From positions 5,246,008 through 5,310,007 of the forward strand of contig CM035362.1 of NCBI GenBank assembly GCA_020137815.1: a stretch of DNA of 64,000 nt, read 5' to 3'. The position numbers were made by a program, and so were the translations under genes. Shown here one piece after another: positions 29,850 to 40,729 of this stretch. The notes under the pieces are model-generated. The model was not told the origin of the DNA. It saw only the letters and a list, made by a program, of their open reading frames with translations, and made no database searches. Numbering within the stretch: the stretch's first letter is position 1; the number at the start of each line of letters is the position of its first letter. The DNA is from Hormiphora californensis. Lineage: Eukaryota > Ctenophora > Tentaculata > Cydippida > Pleurobrachiidae.

Positions 29850-30256
29850 TGGTACAGTTTTCGGAGAATTCCGGGAAAAGCGAGTTATTATTTTTCAGAT
29901 TAAAAGGCCGGAATTTTGGGGATTTGCAAAAAAAGGAATTTTAACTTGGGGAAATTTTTGGTTCTTGTGCAAGAGCTAGGGCCTTTTATACCCTTTAAAG
30001 TTTTTTTAAAGTTTTGAGTTTTAGGGAAGAGGAGGGAGGAGAGGGAAAACGGAGATACGGTAATACAAGCGGCAGTGTTAGAGGGAGGGAGGAGAGGGAG
30101 GGTTGATTGTGAGAGTCTTACAATCAGCCCAGAGTAGATAGGAACGGGGAAAGAAAAATTGCTTGATGCAAAAAGAGAAGAAAGGGAGTTTTTTTTTACT
30201 TGTTTTTACATGTTATCAAAAAAAAGACGAATAGGAACACGTTTTTAATTGGTAGT

Positions 30257-30335
30257 AAGTCGGCCCCGGGATCCCCCGGGGGAAGCCTTTTTTGCCGGTA
30301 AATCGGGGTCCCGGGGTTATCGGGGTCGACTGTAT
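30257..30335. mobile_element. Corrupted Tigger-like MITE
   Basis: AGTCGGCCCCGGGAT at the left and CCGGTAAATCGGGGT, then CGGGGTCGACTGTA, at the right match the 2068-2240 element with homopolymer errors. Confidence 0.6.
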
Positions 30336-31153
30336 ACTAGTGCATTTCATTTTTTGTAGTAGTTTTGGGAAAAAGAAGGCCCCGGTCAAGATCTTATTAT
30401 TGATGTCAGTTTTAGTTTAAATTTTATTTTCGTCGAGAAAATAATAGTCTAAATTTTAGATATGGGGGGCAGTATTGCCCCAAACCGAGGGGGCCCCAGG
30501 TCTTTTATTTAAAAAAGTTTCCCCCGGGCTTCTTTCCGCTACAAAACTGGAAAAGGGGGGGAGAAAAAAGATTAATGTCTACTTCCCCAGGAAAAGGGTC
30601 TGAATTGGGGCAGTCCCGGGGTGACGACTCGTTTGGAGTTCAGATCGGGTCGGGGGGGTCGCAAAACCCGCGGTGCCCCGCAAAAAATGCTAAACCCGCG
30701 CAGTGTTTCTTATACGAAGGTTTGCGGCGCGCGTTCCAAGACCAGCCTCTCTGATGCAGCTGGCAGGTGAAACGGGGGGTCCCCGCGTTGCTAGGGGCAA
30801 CCGAAGAAACACATTGGGAGAAATGGATCGAGAAATAGCCGCGCTGACGTCGAAAAAAAACAAGGGAATTTGTAAAGGGTGTCATGATGATACATGTTAA
30901 ATAATGTGTAAAAGAAGTAGAGATACAGTTGGAGAGAAAACTTCCGAACATTTCCAAAACACTTGTTGGGGAAAAACATTTCCAAAAACTCAGAAGTTCA
31001 TCATAAAGGCATCAACACATGCAGCCGAAAGCAGAAAACTCGAATTCAAACTTATGAGTTCCCGATTTCCGAAATATTCTCATTATTTAACACAATTTCT
31101 GTTCAACCGTTCAAGCTCTAAATATCACGAATGTCTATGATCTGCTCCATAAA

Positions 31154-32696
31154 TCATTCGTTTTCAATCACCTCTAATCTACTTTTCTCTATCACGTCCC
31201 CGATCATTGTGTGAAACATGTTAAAAACACCGTTCCCTGAAACAGAATCTTGATTATAACGGATCGCTTGATCGATAGCGTACTTTTCTAACTGTCTGCC
31301 CCATGTCTCACGCAGAGATAGCTGTACTAACTTTACTAACTCTCACAATATATTTAACGGGTTTTTGCGGGGGACAGTGTATCAATTCAAGACCCGACAT
31401 CATGTCAACACTAACAGTGCCAATTATACAGACCTGTAGCTGCACTAGTTTCATAATATGGTATTTTGTGTGAATTGGCCCATTTTTCACCCTCCTCTGC
31501 TGTCACCACTCTCTCCACATCTTGGTCCACCTGGATGTACGAGAAGTTACAATTAGGAACAGGGACCGACCAACACAAGTAAACAACCAATCAGAACTCG
31601 TTATTTAGGTCACGTGACTGGTTATCAGCCAATCAGGGACCAGTATTTCCTGATTCGGTCGGTTCCTGAGTAGGAAACATTTTAAAACTGAGACCACTAC
31701 CACTGCATTAGTCATTTTAAAGCTTGCTAGTACAATTTACACATAGTATATTCTTTGCTTTGGTCTACCTACAGAATTGGCACAGATCAGCGTGTCCATC
31801 ATTTTATGAAATAAAATTTAGTATGACCTGCACTTAGTTGGGTTAAAATGTCTAGTTCTAACCTTGTTGGCAACTACGACAGTGACAACAGGAAATGTAG
31901 CCGAACATCTGTGGACCTCCCTATTCCATGATTCGAGATTCTGGAAGGTCGCCCGATTGGTAACATCGAACACTAACATTACTGCTTGAGTCTGGCTGTA
32001 TAGCTCATTTCGGACATCGTAAAACTCGTGTTTTCCTGTCAGTGAGCTGGGAGATTAGAAGTGAGTTGGGGAAACGGAAGGGAGTTGGGGAATTTATGAG
32101 TCGAGTTGGGGGAAATTGGAGGGATTAAAGGAAACGGGGGTGAGTTAGGGGAATAGGAGTGAGTTGGAAATTGAGATGAAGCTCCATCCCATTTTCCAAC
32201 TCACCCCTACATGGTGTATTTTCTAACCTGCCATGTCCCAGAAATGAACTCTCACATCTGTTTCTGTCACAGTGTGTATCTTGAACCCATAATCTATACC
32301 AACAGTTGGATGGTATTTTGCCGTGAACTTCTCCTCACAGAATCGTTTCACTAGGCAAGTTTTACCTACACCACTGTCACCTACACCTGCAATGAAAAAT
32401 TAAATAGAGAATCTATTATTAGGTTGCCTTTCTCGCGGGGGGGGGGGGGGGGGTTCATGACCTTATTGGTTGGACGCCATGCCAATAAGGGGGTGGGTAG
32501 TGGGTACCCAGAAGGTGGCTTACCAATAAAGTCGTAACACCCCCTCCATTTTCAATTAAATTTCCTATTTAAATCATTATTATTTAGCCATTATATACCA
32601 GGATCTGAGGAACGTACCTACCACCTTGATCCAAGTAAGATCAGATATTGTAGAGGTAGGATCAAACGGGAGGTGACCTTTTTGTCGCGATTTCAT
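31154..32696 (-). CDS. DNAJC27/RBJ-like Rab-family GTPase without J-domain
   Basis: Five minus-strand exons (32696-32618, 32386-32228, 32035-31863, 31530-31434, 31236-31154), all joining in phase, encode 196 residues. The ATG is at 32696 (MKSRQKGHLPFD) and the end is EKSRLEVIENE. The P-loop is GDSGVGKT, switch II is WDMAGKHEFYDVRNELY, the guanine motif is NKVD and the last G motif is TSAA. The WDMAG/EFYDVRNE signature is characteristic of DNAJC27 (RBJ) rather than classic Rabs, which have WDTAGQE. There is no C-terminal cysteine, so no prenylation is expected, as in RBJ. Vertebrate DNAJC27 continues into a DnaJ domain; this one stops after the GTPase fold. A family 1 MITE (31560-31668) sits in the intron between exons 3 and 4. 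Confidence 0.9.
31560..31668 (-). mobile_element. hAT-like MITE family 1 copy
   Basis: Full-length, reverse orientation, with GTCACGTGAC. The flanks ATTAGGAA and AGTAGGAA form an 8-bp duplication with one mismatch. It begins 29 bases beyond the acceptor of the exon ending at 31530. Confidence 0.93.
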
Positions 32697-32930
32697 ATCC
32701 TGATTTACCCCTCGTCCTCTTCTTCAATCATATTTTACACATATTTCTAAGATATATAGATAACACATGATAATTGATATTAGGGGAGAAATGGCTTGGT
32801 CATGTTATTGTGGGTAGTAGCGAAGAATTAAAGACAAGAAACAGATACAGAGAAAGTAAACTGGAGAAGAATCGAGTATTTCGTGCACTGTGCATGTTTT
32901 CTAGCGAGTATTGGGGTCAGAAGAAGCATT

Positions 32931-33175
<245 letters not shown>

Positions 33176-33584
33176 AGATATGCTGAACAAGATGTGTTAT
33201 TACGAAAAATAGTACTCAGCTGATTTCCAAGAAAAGAATTACAAGAAAGTAACAACCGGTTTCACCAAAAGTGTATTTGCAGTATTATACACAATTATTA
33301 TGTACAGGTCATGATAATCACTCAAAATAAGGTAGTAAAATAAAATCTCGGTCAGGAAAGAATAATATTGTTTATGTCAGGAAATTGTCAGGAAATTGTT
33401 TGATACCCTATAAAAACTACATAGTAGGAATCTGCCAACCTGCGGCGTACAGTCAGGAACAAATACCCATAGTTTTAAGCTGAAGTCGGATTTTTCAAGT
33501 TATTAACCCCCGCCCCTTATCTTGAGCATGTTTTGGGTGACAGCTTCAAAAAATCTGACGTTATCTCCTACTACTCTCCACAAA

Positions 33585-35231
33585 TCACTGTACTACGGTA
33601 GTTGACATTCTAAGTGCACTCATAAAACTGTCCACACTAACCCACCCATCAGGATTCATCCCCGCAGCCTTGCTATAGACCTCATCAAACGTACCATCAT
33701 CCATCTTCATAACAGTGAATATCTGCTTGATATGATCCCGCGATCTTACTTGGAAAAAGTCCCGTTCGGTCAGGTTATGTGTTGTATAAAGGGACGGGTT
33801 AACTAGCCCATACACGTCACTCTGTTCTCCGTAGTTCGTGTTATCGCCCACTCGTTTTATCCTTGGTGCGGGTAGATCACTTCGAATGGTTGGAACTCCA
33901 AAACTCCTGCTGGAGTGAGTTGGGGTGACTCCCGCGACGGCGTTGATAACAGATGCAGATGTCTGGTGATCCCCAATGTTTCCATCTATTTGCCGTGTTG
34001 GATGTTCCTCCGTATGCTCCCGTTTCGTTACTTCCTCGACTCGGTCCGCTGGGAGCTCGTATTTCCAATTGAGAAAGGAGCAGAAATCACGGTAATCGAT
34101 CTTCCCATCTCCGGTGGAATCACAATATTTGATCAGATTTTCAAGGAGGTAATTATCTACAGGCAGGTGGAAACTCTTACAAACCGTCATCAAATCTTCT
34201 GCCTCGACTCGACCCGATTTGTTGGAGTCATAACTGTTGAAAGCTGCCTGCAAGTCAGTGAAGTTGTGGTAGTTAGCCTTTTTGAGGTGATCTCGTATGG
34301 CAGCAACTGCACCCCTCTCCCTATCTCGTGCTCGTAGGTAAGTGTTTGCCTCTCTGTGGTGTATGAGATCACCGGCACCATATTCGTCAGGGGTGATCAT
34401 AACACCGAAGGTGTGCTCTGATCCAACGTTCATCGAATCTTTGATCGGATCGTGAACCTCACCCAGTTTCGGCTGTGTCCTCTCCTTGAAATCATCCACA
34501 CGTTTTGATACCACTGTCTGGGTGTTTCTCGAGTCATCCGTCCAGTGGAGAGCGTTTTTAACCTGCGCTCCATCGTTTGCATGGGGAGTCTCTACCCCAA
34601 ATGTGTCAGTTTTCTTAACTCTCGTCCAGTTGTAATTAAGATCTTTCTGTTCACCGACATTGGCATGAGCATGAGATTTCCGGTAAAGGTCCAACCCCTC
34701 CTCAGACATTGCCTCAACCTCGGTCCTTGATATCTTGGGGTTAACAACCAGACCCGCGGCCATACTTTTTTCTGTCTTGATTCCAAATGTATCCAATACC
34801 GATACCCCATCTCCAAACTTGCCCGCCTGGTCAGGAACCTTACCCAACGGTTTTTTCAGCTTGCTATCGTAGACAGTCTCTTTTCTCTCGTGCAGTTGGT
34901 GTTGGAAGAACGTTAGGGGTTCCGGGTTCACCAGGGAGTTCGCACCGACGGAGGAGCTGGTTTTAATGCCATGTCGAGTTTCGGTAACTATCTCTGGGCA
35001 GGTATACTTCCCAATGTATATCCTCTTCTCTCCCGGTTTTGGGTAGCTCAGCGCCTGCATTCGCTGGATTATCTCTGGGGTGTTGTCGGGAATTTCCATT
35101 TTCAGACAGTCTGTGGTGTGGTCACCACCTGCTGTTAGTTTTCCTGCAGCCGACACACCTGGATTGCGGTCCCTGAACTTCCCGTCATTTGCCAACATGT
35201 TTTCTAGGATAAGTTTTGGGCTGTTAATCAC
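33585..35231 (-). CDS. EFHB-like EF-hand axonemal protein, intronless
   Basis: 548 residues in one exon, from ATG at 35231 to TAG after STTVVQ. Two adjacent EF-hands lie at about residues 335-400. The first loop is DSNKSGRVEAED and the second is DSTGDGKIDYRD, both with intact Ca-ligand positions. Repeated DTFG(I/V) motifs and the arrangement YPKPGEKRIYIGKY... FQHQLHERKETVYDS match the EF-hand domain family member B (EFHB/CFAP21), a microtubule-inner protein of motile cilia. A C-terminal block (HIKQIFTVMKMDDGTFDEVY, then VSVDSFMSALR) is also family-like. Human EFHB is about 830 residues, so the N-terminal third is absent or absorbed. The single-exon structure contrasts with its intron-rich neighbours. 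Confidence 0.88.
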   Translation of the reverse strand: MINSPKLILENMLANDGKFRDRNPGVSAAGKLTAGGDHTTDCLKMEIPDNTPEIIQRMQALSYPKPGEKRIYIGKYTCPEIVTETRHGIKTSSSVGANSLVNPEPLTFFQHQLHERKETVYDSKLKKPLGKVPDQAGKFGDGVSVLDTFGIKTEKSMAAGLVVNPKISRTEVEAMSEEGLDLYRKSHAHANVGEQKDLNYNWTRVKKTDTFGVETPHANDGAQVKNALHWTDDSRNTQTVVSKRVDDFKERTQPKLGEVHDPIKDSMNVGSEHTFGVMITPDEYGAGDLIHHREANTYLRARDRERGAVAAIRDHLKKANYHNFTDLQAAFNSYDSNKSGRVEAEDLMTVCKSFHLPVDNYLLENLIKYCDSTGDGKIDYRDFCSFLNWKYELPADRVEEVTKREHTEEHPTRQIDGNIGDHQTSASVINAVAGVTPTHSSRSFGVPTIRSDLPAPRIKRVGDNTNYGEQSDVYGLVNPSLYTTHNLTERDFFQVRSRDHIKQIFTVMKMDDGTFDEVYSKAAGMNPDGWVSVDSFMSALRMSTTVVQ

Positions 35232-36211
35232 GAGAAAACGTTAACGATTTTGCACAATTTATGAGCATTGAGCACAATTTATGAGCATCATCAGAAATGT
35301 TCAGGTAGCACACCGTGTGGCCTGTTTTGAGTCAAGTACTATGATTGGTCAAAACTTTTGACCAATCATAGTACAGAACAGCTCTAGTGATCCGCACGTT
35401 CTAAGCTGGTGGACGTAATGTAATGTAATGTAAATTATGCACTTAATATCCCACTCAATAGTGAATATATACCCAGAAAAATGGTGCCAACGCACTCTCT
35501 AAAGTATCACTTTCTCAAGTGGATTACATTGTCTTTCTTAACTTAACGAAATTTTGCTCGCAACAACCGGAGCAACTTCAAAACACAACTTATTAAAAAA
35601 CACTAAAAAAGAATAAATTAAATTGTTAATAAATTAAATAAATTAGCCCCCGATCATACAAAAGTCCAGAACGTGACCTGAATCTGCGCAACCTGAACTG
35701 TGAACTTTTCCGATGATGCTCATCTATCTCCTTCGTGGAAGTTGGGCAAACGTTTCCACACTACTTGACTCAACACTCACGGTTTTTTGGGCTAGGGCGC
35801 CGTTTTTGTAAAATTTCGCAAAAACGGTTGGCAAACGTTCGCGTTGCTGGCCGTTGCAGCGCGGGATAAGGCAGCGCTTTTCAACAAAAACGGCGTGTCA
35901 TCGAAAAATTTAAATTAAAAAAGTAAAAGGCCGTTTTTAATGAGGCCCCTCGGAAATGTTCAAGTCATGCACAATCAAGTCACGCCCACCATGGTGGTTT
36001 GGCCTATGCTACAGGCCCTAGAAGCCGTGGAAAACGCGCGCACTTGGGGTCTGCAGCGCATGCCAACATGGTGGTGCACCAATCACAGCGCAGAACGCGC
36101 GAAGCACTCCGCGCGTTCTGAGCTGTGATTGGTGGGCTTTAAACATGAGCCGCGCAAAATAAACGCGCAAAACAAACACGCGCGTCAAGAATATGTAAAA
36201 TGTATATCATA
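35232..36211. other. Intergenic with strong palindromes
   Basis: A perfect palindrome with an ATTGGTCAAAA / TTTTGACCAAT core spans 35336-35375. A second hairpin spans 36078-36134 (CACCAATCACAGC...CGCGCGTTCT). Both carry inverted CCAAT boxes. The first lies about 105-145 bases upstream of the EFHB start and might act in its promoter. No gene is seen. Confidence 0.5.
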
Positions 36212-36650
36212 AAGTCGGATTTTTTGAAGTTGTCACCCCCCTCTTCGTGCGCGGAATGTTTTTGCGCGTCACATCACATGTTAACGTGTGGTGTGCGCGT
36301 TTAAATTCATAAATTTCACATGCGCGGTCATTTTGGGGTGACAACTTCAAAAAATCCGACTTTAAAGTCGGATTTTTTGAAGTTGTCACCCCCAAATGAC
36401 CGCGCATGTGAAATTTATCAATTTTGACGCGCACACCACACGTTTACGGTGGCTGATTCACGCCAACTTTTTTCTCGATGAAAAAATATTGAAAGAAAAA
36501 ATATGAAGAAAAATTTCAACGAAAAAAAAATACACAAACTTTTTTGGCGTGAATCAGCCACCAGCCATGGCTGATCTCCGCCAACGTTTCACAAAAAAAC
36601 ATTGGCGTGAATCAGCCACCCCATGGCTGATCCACGCCAAGTGCGCGCGC
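36212..36650. repeat. Compound MITE, 'AAAGTCGGATTTTTTGAAG' family, copy 1
   Basis: The terminal motif AAAGTCGGATTTTTTGAAG followed by TTGTCACCCC occurs at 36212, inverted to about 36363, and again at 36364. Inner GGCTGATTCACGCCAA repeats are inverted between 36450 and 36640. The same modules appear in opposite order at 41558-41837, and a degraded copy lies at 33480-33560. Confidence 0.75.
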
Positions 36651-36769
36651 ACTCAATAATAATGTTTGCGCTGCAGGTGCGCGCGTTTTGCTGCAAAACT
36701 CAGTTTTCTTTCTTGATCTATATTTTTTTTCTTTCGAGTTTGGACGCGAAACCGGTTCGAGTTCTAATG

Positions 36770-38690
36770 GGCGAGAACACTTTCTCTGAACATGGAAACG
36801 GGAGCCTCGTCCTGGCTATCTGCCCGGCCCCTGGAAGTATTCAACAGAGAGCTGTCCAAATCAGAGTTCACGGACGCTATGTTCCTCAGGTATGGTTTTG
36901 AGATCAACGGCCAGTTCTCTGAATGTGTATGTGGAAAACAGAACGGAGCAGACCATGCCTTGAGTTGTAGCACTGGAGGATATACCATTCTGCGACACAA
37001 CGAGATAAGATATACCCTTGCAGATATTATTATCCTGTTCTTGTTCTACGTAATTGACTTGAAAGAGTCGTTGTCAAGCGCTGACGCCCTGTCCTTTGCT
37101 GACGATACGAAACTTATACAAGTAATACGGACCCTACTTGACCAGGCTGAACTTCAGAAGGACCTAGGAAGTGTCACTCAGTGGTCAGTCAACAACAACA
37201 TGAAGCTCCACGAGGATAACAGATAAGTTTCAATTGGTTAATTATTCGCTTGGTAGATCAAAGTTGTTGAGAGAACTACCCTTCACTGCAGAAACGTTAT
37301 CCTATGTTACAATGGGAGGAACCGTGGTGGATCCAGAGCAGCATGTAAAAGACCTGGGGGTCTGGCTATCTTCGGATGGTACCTGGACTCATCATATTGG
37401 CGATATCGTAAGGAGAGCTAACATGATTTCAGGATGGATCTTCTGTGCATTCAGGAGTAGGTCACCAGAAGTAGTACTAACCTTGTACAAGGCGTTAGTC
37501 CGGCCCATACTAGAATACTGTTGCCTGGTGTGGTATCCAACGAAAATCGGGGATATTCAAATGGTGGAAAACGTTCAACGGGCGTTCACTCGGAAGATCC
37601 AAGGGATGAAGAATCTGGACTACTGGCAGCGGCTAGAGGCGCTTGACCTTATTTCCCTCCAGAGAAGACGCCAGAGATATGAGTTAATCCACGTTTGGAA
37701 GATCTATAAGGGACTTGTTCCCAATTGTGTTGAGATGGAGTTCCAGACGGGTCGGTTGGGAGTACAGGCGAAAACCCAGAAATATCCTTACTGGGCAGAA
37801 TCCAAACGGGCAAACCAACTGTATAACTCTTTCGGCTTCAGGGCACCTCGGTTATGGAATAAACTCCCTCGAGAGGTTACTCTTTCAGAAACACTTCCTG
37901 GGTTCAAGGCAAACCTTGGTGCGTTCATGAAGGAATTCTATGACAGACCACCGGTGCGTGGCTATATGACGGTCCCTAATGAGTTTCGAGAGGCAGAAAG
38001 GAAGAGCGTTGTGTGAGGCTGTATATATGTTGTTTGCTGCTGACGCTGTTTATGTCTGAGTAGGGACTTGTAAATAGACTAGTTGACAAAGGAGGACCCA
38101 CGAGATGGGAATTTCTGCACTGTATGTTGTATTAACTATTGTGTGTAATTTATTTGAACTTGAACTTGAACTACCCATGCAGGATACAAGGGTGTTTGAA
38201 ATCGAGAAAGTGTTACAGCCGGTTAACCCAGGTGACTACCCCAAGAGTGTCAATACAGCACCTGATGCTCGCAGTGACGTATATGCTATTAGCTTATGGA
38301 GAAGATTACAGGGAGCCCACATAGACGTGGCAGTATTCCACCCAACAGCTCCGAGCTACAGAGATAAAGAACCCAGAGCTCTGTACAGACTCCACGAAAG
38401 CAGAAAGAAAAGCGATTACCAACAGCGTATCAGAGAGGCAGAGAGAGGAGCATTCACCCCGTTTGTTATGTCCACCTCAGGAGGTGCCGGACCAGAAGCT
38501 GAGAGACTCATTAAAAAGCTGGCTACTCGCACCTCTGGTAAACACCATGACAAGTATCCAGAGACAATAAACTTCATCAGGACCAGGATCAGGTTCTGCC
38601 TGCTGAGAAGTACCCTGGTTTCTCTGAGGGGTACCAGAAAAAACTTCACAGCCCCTCCTCCCACTCCATGTGCGATTTTGTTGACTGAAC
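36770..38690 (+). pseudogene. Nuclease-like mobile-element ORF split by a LINE insertion
   Basis: The left part (about 36796-37029) contains GASSWLSARPL, FTDAMFLRYGF, CVCGKQNGADHALSC and RHNEIRYTLADI. The right part (38178-38660) contains LQPVNPGDYP, DARSDVYAISLWRR, HIDVAVFHPTAPSY, RIREAERGAFTPFVMSTSGG and ends LRGTRK. From memory, these segments are contiguous in repeat-encoded ORFs of cnidarians and sponges. The E...D...(D)V.V pattern resembles a PD-(D/E)XK nuclease core. I cannot name the family. The open frame is broken exactly where reverse transcriptase sequence begins, so this is a disrupted copy. Confidence 0.6.
37030..38177 (+). mobile_element. Truncated CR1/L2-like LINE nested in the nuclease-like ORF
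   Basis: It starts inside the reverse transcriptase domain with LSFADDTKLIQ, where FADD is the catalytic YxDD-type box, and continues through ALVRPILEYCCLVWYP and MVENVQRAFTRKIQGM, the classic C-terminal LINE region. A stop at 37224-37226 and a change of reading frame there show it is broken. The frame then runs 37234-38016. The 3' end carries a (TTGAAC)n tail at about 38153-38172. ACCCTTGCAG (37014-37023) and ACCCATGCAG (38171-38180) may be an imperfect target duplication. Confidence 0.85.
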
Positions 38691-38704
38691 TTTTAATTTT
38701 ATGA

Positions 38705-39420
38705 TATTTTATATTTATTGTTTATTCGTGTGATGGCGTGAATGAATTGAGATTATTGAAATAGCAATCCGACAATATCGGGTTCCGTGATGGATACGAG
38801 GGTACTCTCGACACTTCGGTGTTGTCCCTGGTCCCACTTTGCAGGTTCACTCTGTGACCGATCGTGGTGTGCGTTTATTATCTGAGACCCCGGTGTTCGA
38901 GTTCTATGATTCCGACACAACACGTCTTATTTCAGACAGAAATGATATTAATCTTTTATATATGATAATCAATCTGACGCATGTATTTTAATCAATTTAA
39001 TTTAATCTCAAGGACAGTTAAACCTGATTTTTATCAATTCATTGTGCAGAATTACAACCCGGCACAAAATTTGTGTCACAAATAGGGGCATTATGATGAT
39101 ACCGTCTCATTTTCCATGTAGCAGGTTCTTCTTCCTCTTCTTGGTGACTGTGCATGTGCATGTGCTAATATTCCAGTATACTGTAGCAGTACTTGCCTAA
39201 TGTGTGCTGCAATGTGACACTGTACAATGTACAGTGTACAGTATATTAATACTGTATATGTGTACTTATCATTGTAAGACTGCGGTACACTGTTGAATTG
39301 AAAATTAGGTCCATTTAGCAACTCCTACTGTTACATAATTTACCAATTCCATTTTGAATTCACTAAACTCGGTTACCTTTCCAGGCATGAGTCCATTGAT
39401 TACAGATTAATACATATTAC
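38705..39420. other. Intergenic, no gene seen
   Basis: AT-rich sequence with a short palindromic run at 39218-39240 (TGTACAATGTACAGTGTACA). No coding call. Confidence 0.5.
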
Positions 39421-39699
39421 TAATTGCTGAAGTCATATCCTGATATCCTGGCCATCCCTGTCCTGAGCGTGCGTGTGGTGGAGGAACCTACCTTCCTCTT
39501 TGTGAGCCATGTTATGTGGAGAGTGTGGATCTGATTTATACCCAGCTGAATGATGTAAGTTGGTTGCAATGGTGAGACGCACCTCCAACCCTTGAGCCAC
39601 CTTCGAGTGATTCGTGTCAGATGACAGGTCACCGATGTAACTTCATGTTTCTTCGTGGGGATTGGGGGGCTGCTCTCCTAGTGCTGCAGTGATATCACT

Positions 39700-39772
39700 T
39701 GAGATTATAGTCCCCTGTTATGTGGGCTTGCCGTTGGCAAGCCCAGGCACTCGTAGTAGTAGTAGTATGGTG
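39700..39772 (+). mobile_element. Candidate retroelement 3' end (hairpin plus (GTA)n tail)
   Basis: The hairpin TGGGCTTGCC-GTTG-GCAAGCCCA is followed within about 10 bases by (GTA)n. The LINE ending at 18408 has the same layout, a hairpin and then a trinucleotide tail. No coding portion is recognised upstream. Confidence 0.4.
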
Positions 39773-39804
39773 ACGACACCGACTAACCCCCCTCCTATTT
39801 ACAG

Positions 39805-39908
39805 AACACTGAGCTGATCATAGAGCTGACAGTCCCAGAAGAGCTAGTTACAGTTGACCAGACCCCAAAAGTGCTTGGCTCTATGGATTTATATACCCTG
39901 CTAACTTA
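39805..39908 (+). CDS. Candidate exon fragment, unrecognised
   Basis: It follows a tatttacag acceptor and reads NTELIIELTVPEELVTVDQ, then runs to a stop at 39906-39908 inside the next transposon. It could be an upstream exon of the gene at 40730-41296, or a terminal exon with transposon-derived stop. The donor is undetermined. Confidence 0.3.
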
Positions 39909-40370
39909 AATAATGCGCCAGTGGCGAGAAGTCCCACTGGCGCGCTCTCAATAAACATCCAGTCCAGCGGCAGATTATTTCCCACTGGCAGGTTATTTAT
40001 TTTTAACTCCTATGCAAAATTCAAAGTGTGTGTAAATGATCAGTTCTTACTAAAATACAGAGGGAACACTATGTGCAACATTTACACACTACATTGGAGA
40101 GAAAGAAAGGACACATTCCGTCAATTACTCTCTCTTTATCTCCCCTTTTGTCTCACTATCTCTTCCTCTGTGTTATGTGTGACATGCCCCTTATCAGGCT
40201 ATTTCTTTCACTCTCTTTCCTTAGCAACTGCTTAGTAACTGTTACCAAACAGTGTACACTCAATTATGAGGTGTTTTTGACTGTTTCTCAGTTCTCTTTG
40301 TGTGTTTTGATTAGTGTTCTCTCTCTTGTAAGTGTGTAATACTTGAAACAAACAACTAAAGCAGGGTATA
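39892..40370. mobile_element. MITE with TACCCTGCT ends and CACTGGC subterminal repeats
   Basis: The ends TATACCCTGCT and AGCAGGGTATA are inverted and TA-flanked. CACTGGC or its complement recurs several times near the left end (39912-40000), like transposase-binding repeats. Confidence 0.65.
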
Positions 40371-40375
40371 TAACC

Positions 40376-40564
40376 TATAAACTCTTGTCACTGGCACGTT
40401 ATAGGTTTAAACCCCTCCGCCTCTCCCTCGGCTACGCCTCGGGATCGTCGTCGTGATTTAAACCAGTTTATCCGCCAGTGGCGGATAAACTACAGCTAGC
40501 TTCTCCCAGCGGCGCGCTGGGAGAAAGCTATCTGAAATAACGTGCCACTGGCAAGAGTTTATAC
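40376..40564. mobile_element. MITE of nested hairpins, adjacent to the previous element
   Basis: The terminal repeats TATAAACTCTTG and the inverse enclose CACTGGCACGTTAT and its inverse. Inside are two further perfect hairpins: GTTTATCCGCCA/TGGCGGATAAAC and TTCTCCCAGC/GCTGGGAGAA. Confidence 0.75.
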
Positions 40565-40729
40565 CTCATATATCCTTTACCGTGCTAACATCATCAGTCA
40601 TGAGTTAGTGGGAATATAACAGCCCTATATTAGGGTCAAAGGTCTACTTACCTGCCCATTTTTTGTACAATCCACTCTATTTTTATCTTTCTCTGATCAC
40701 TATTTCAATCAATCTTTCCCTCTCCACAG

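Larger units (their letters stand above)
29150..30700. other. Homopolymer-inflated, probably low-accuracy sequence
   Basis: Known repeat families reappear here with swollen or shrunken homopolymers: the MITE at 29752-29849 and a Tigger-like end pair at 30257-30335. Degraded base calling explains this better than old age, because the copies elsewhere are clean. No gene is callable. Confidence 0.65.

Noticed and set aside
34545-34730. Plus-strand ORFs opposite EFHB and actin (for example 33915-34337, 42579-43049, 43358-43858)
   Set aside because: They are antisense shadows of well-supported minus-strand coding exons.
39436-39556. Exon-like reading PERACGGGTYLPLCEPCYVE ending at a GTAAGT
   Set aside because: The frame has a stop shortly upstream and no acceptor in between, so it cannot be entered by splicing.
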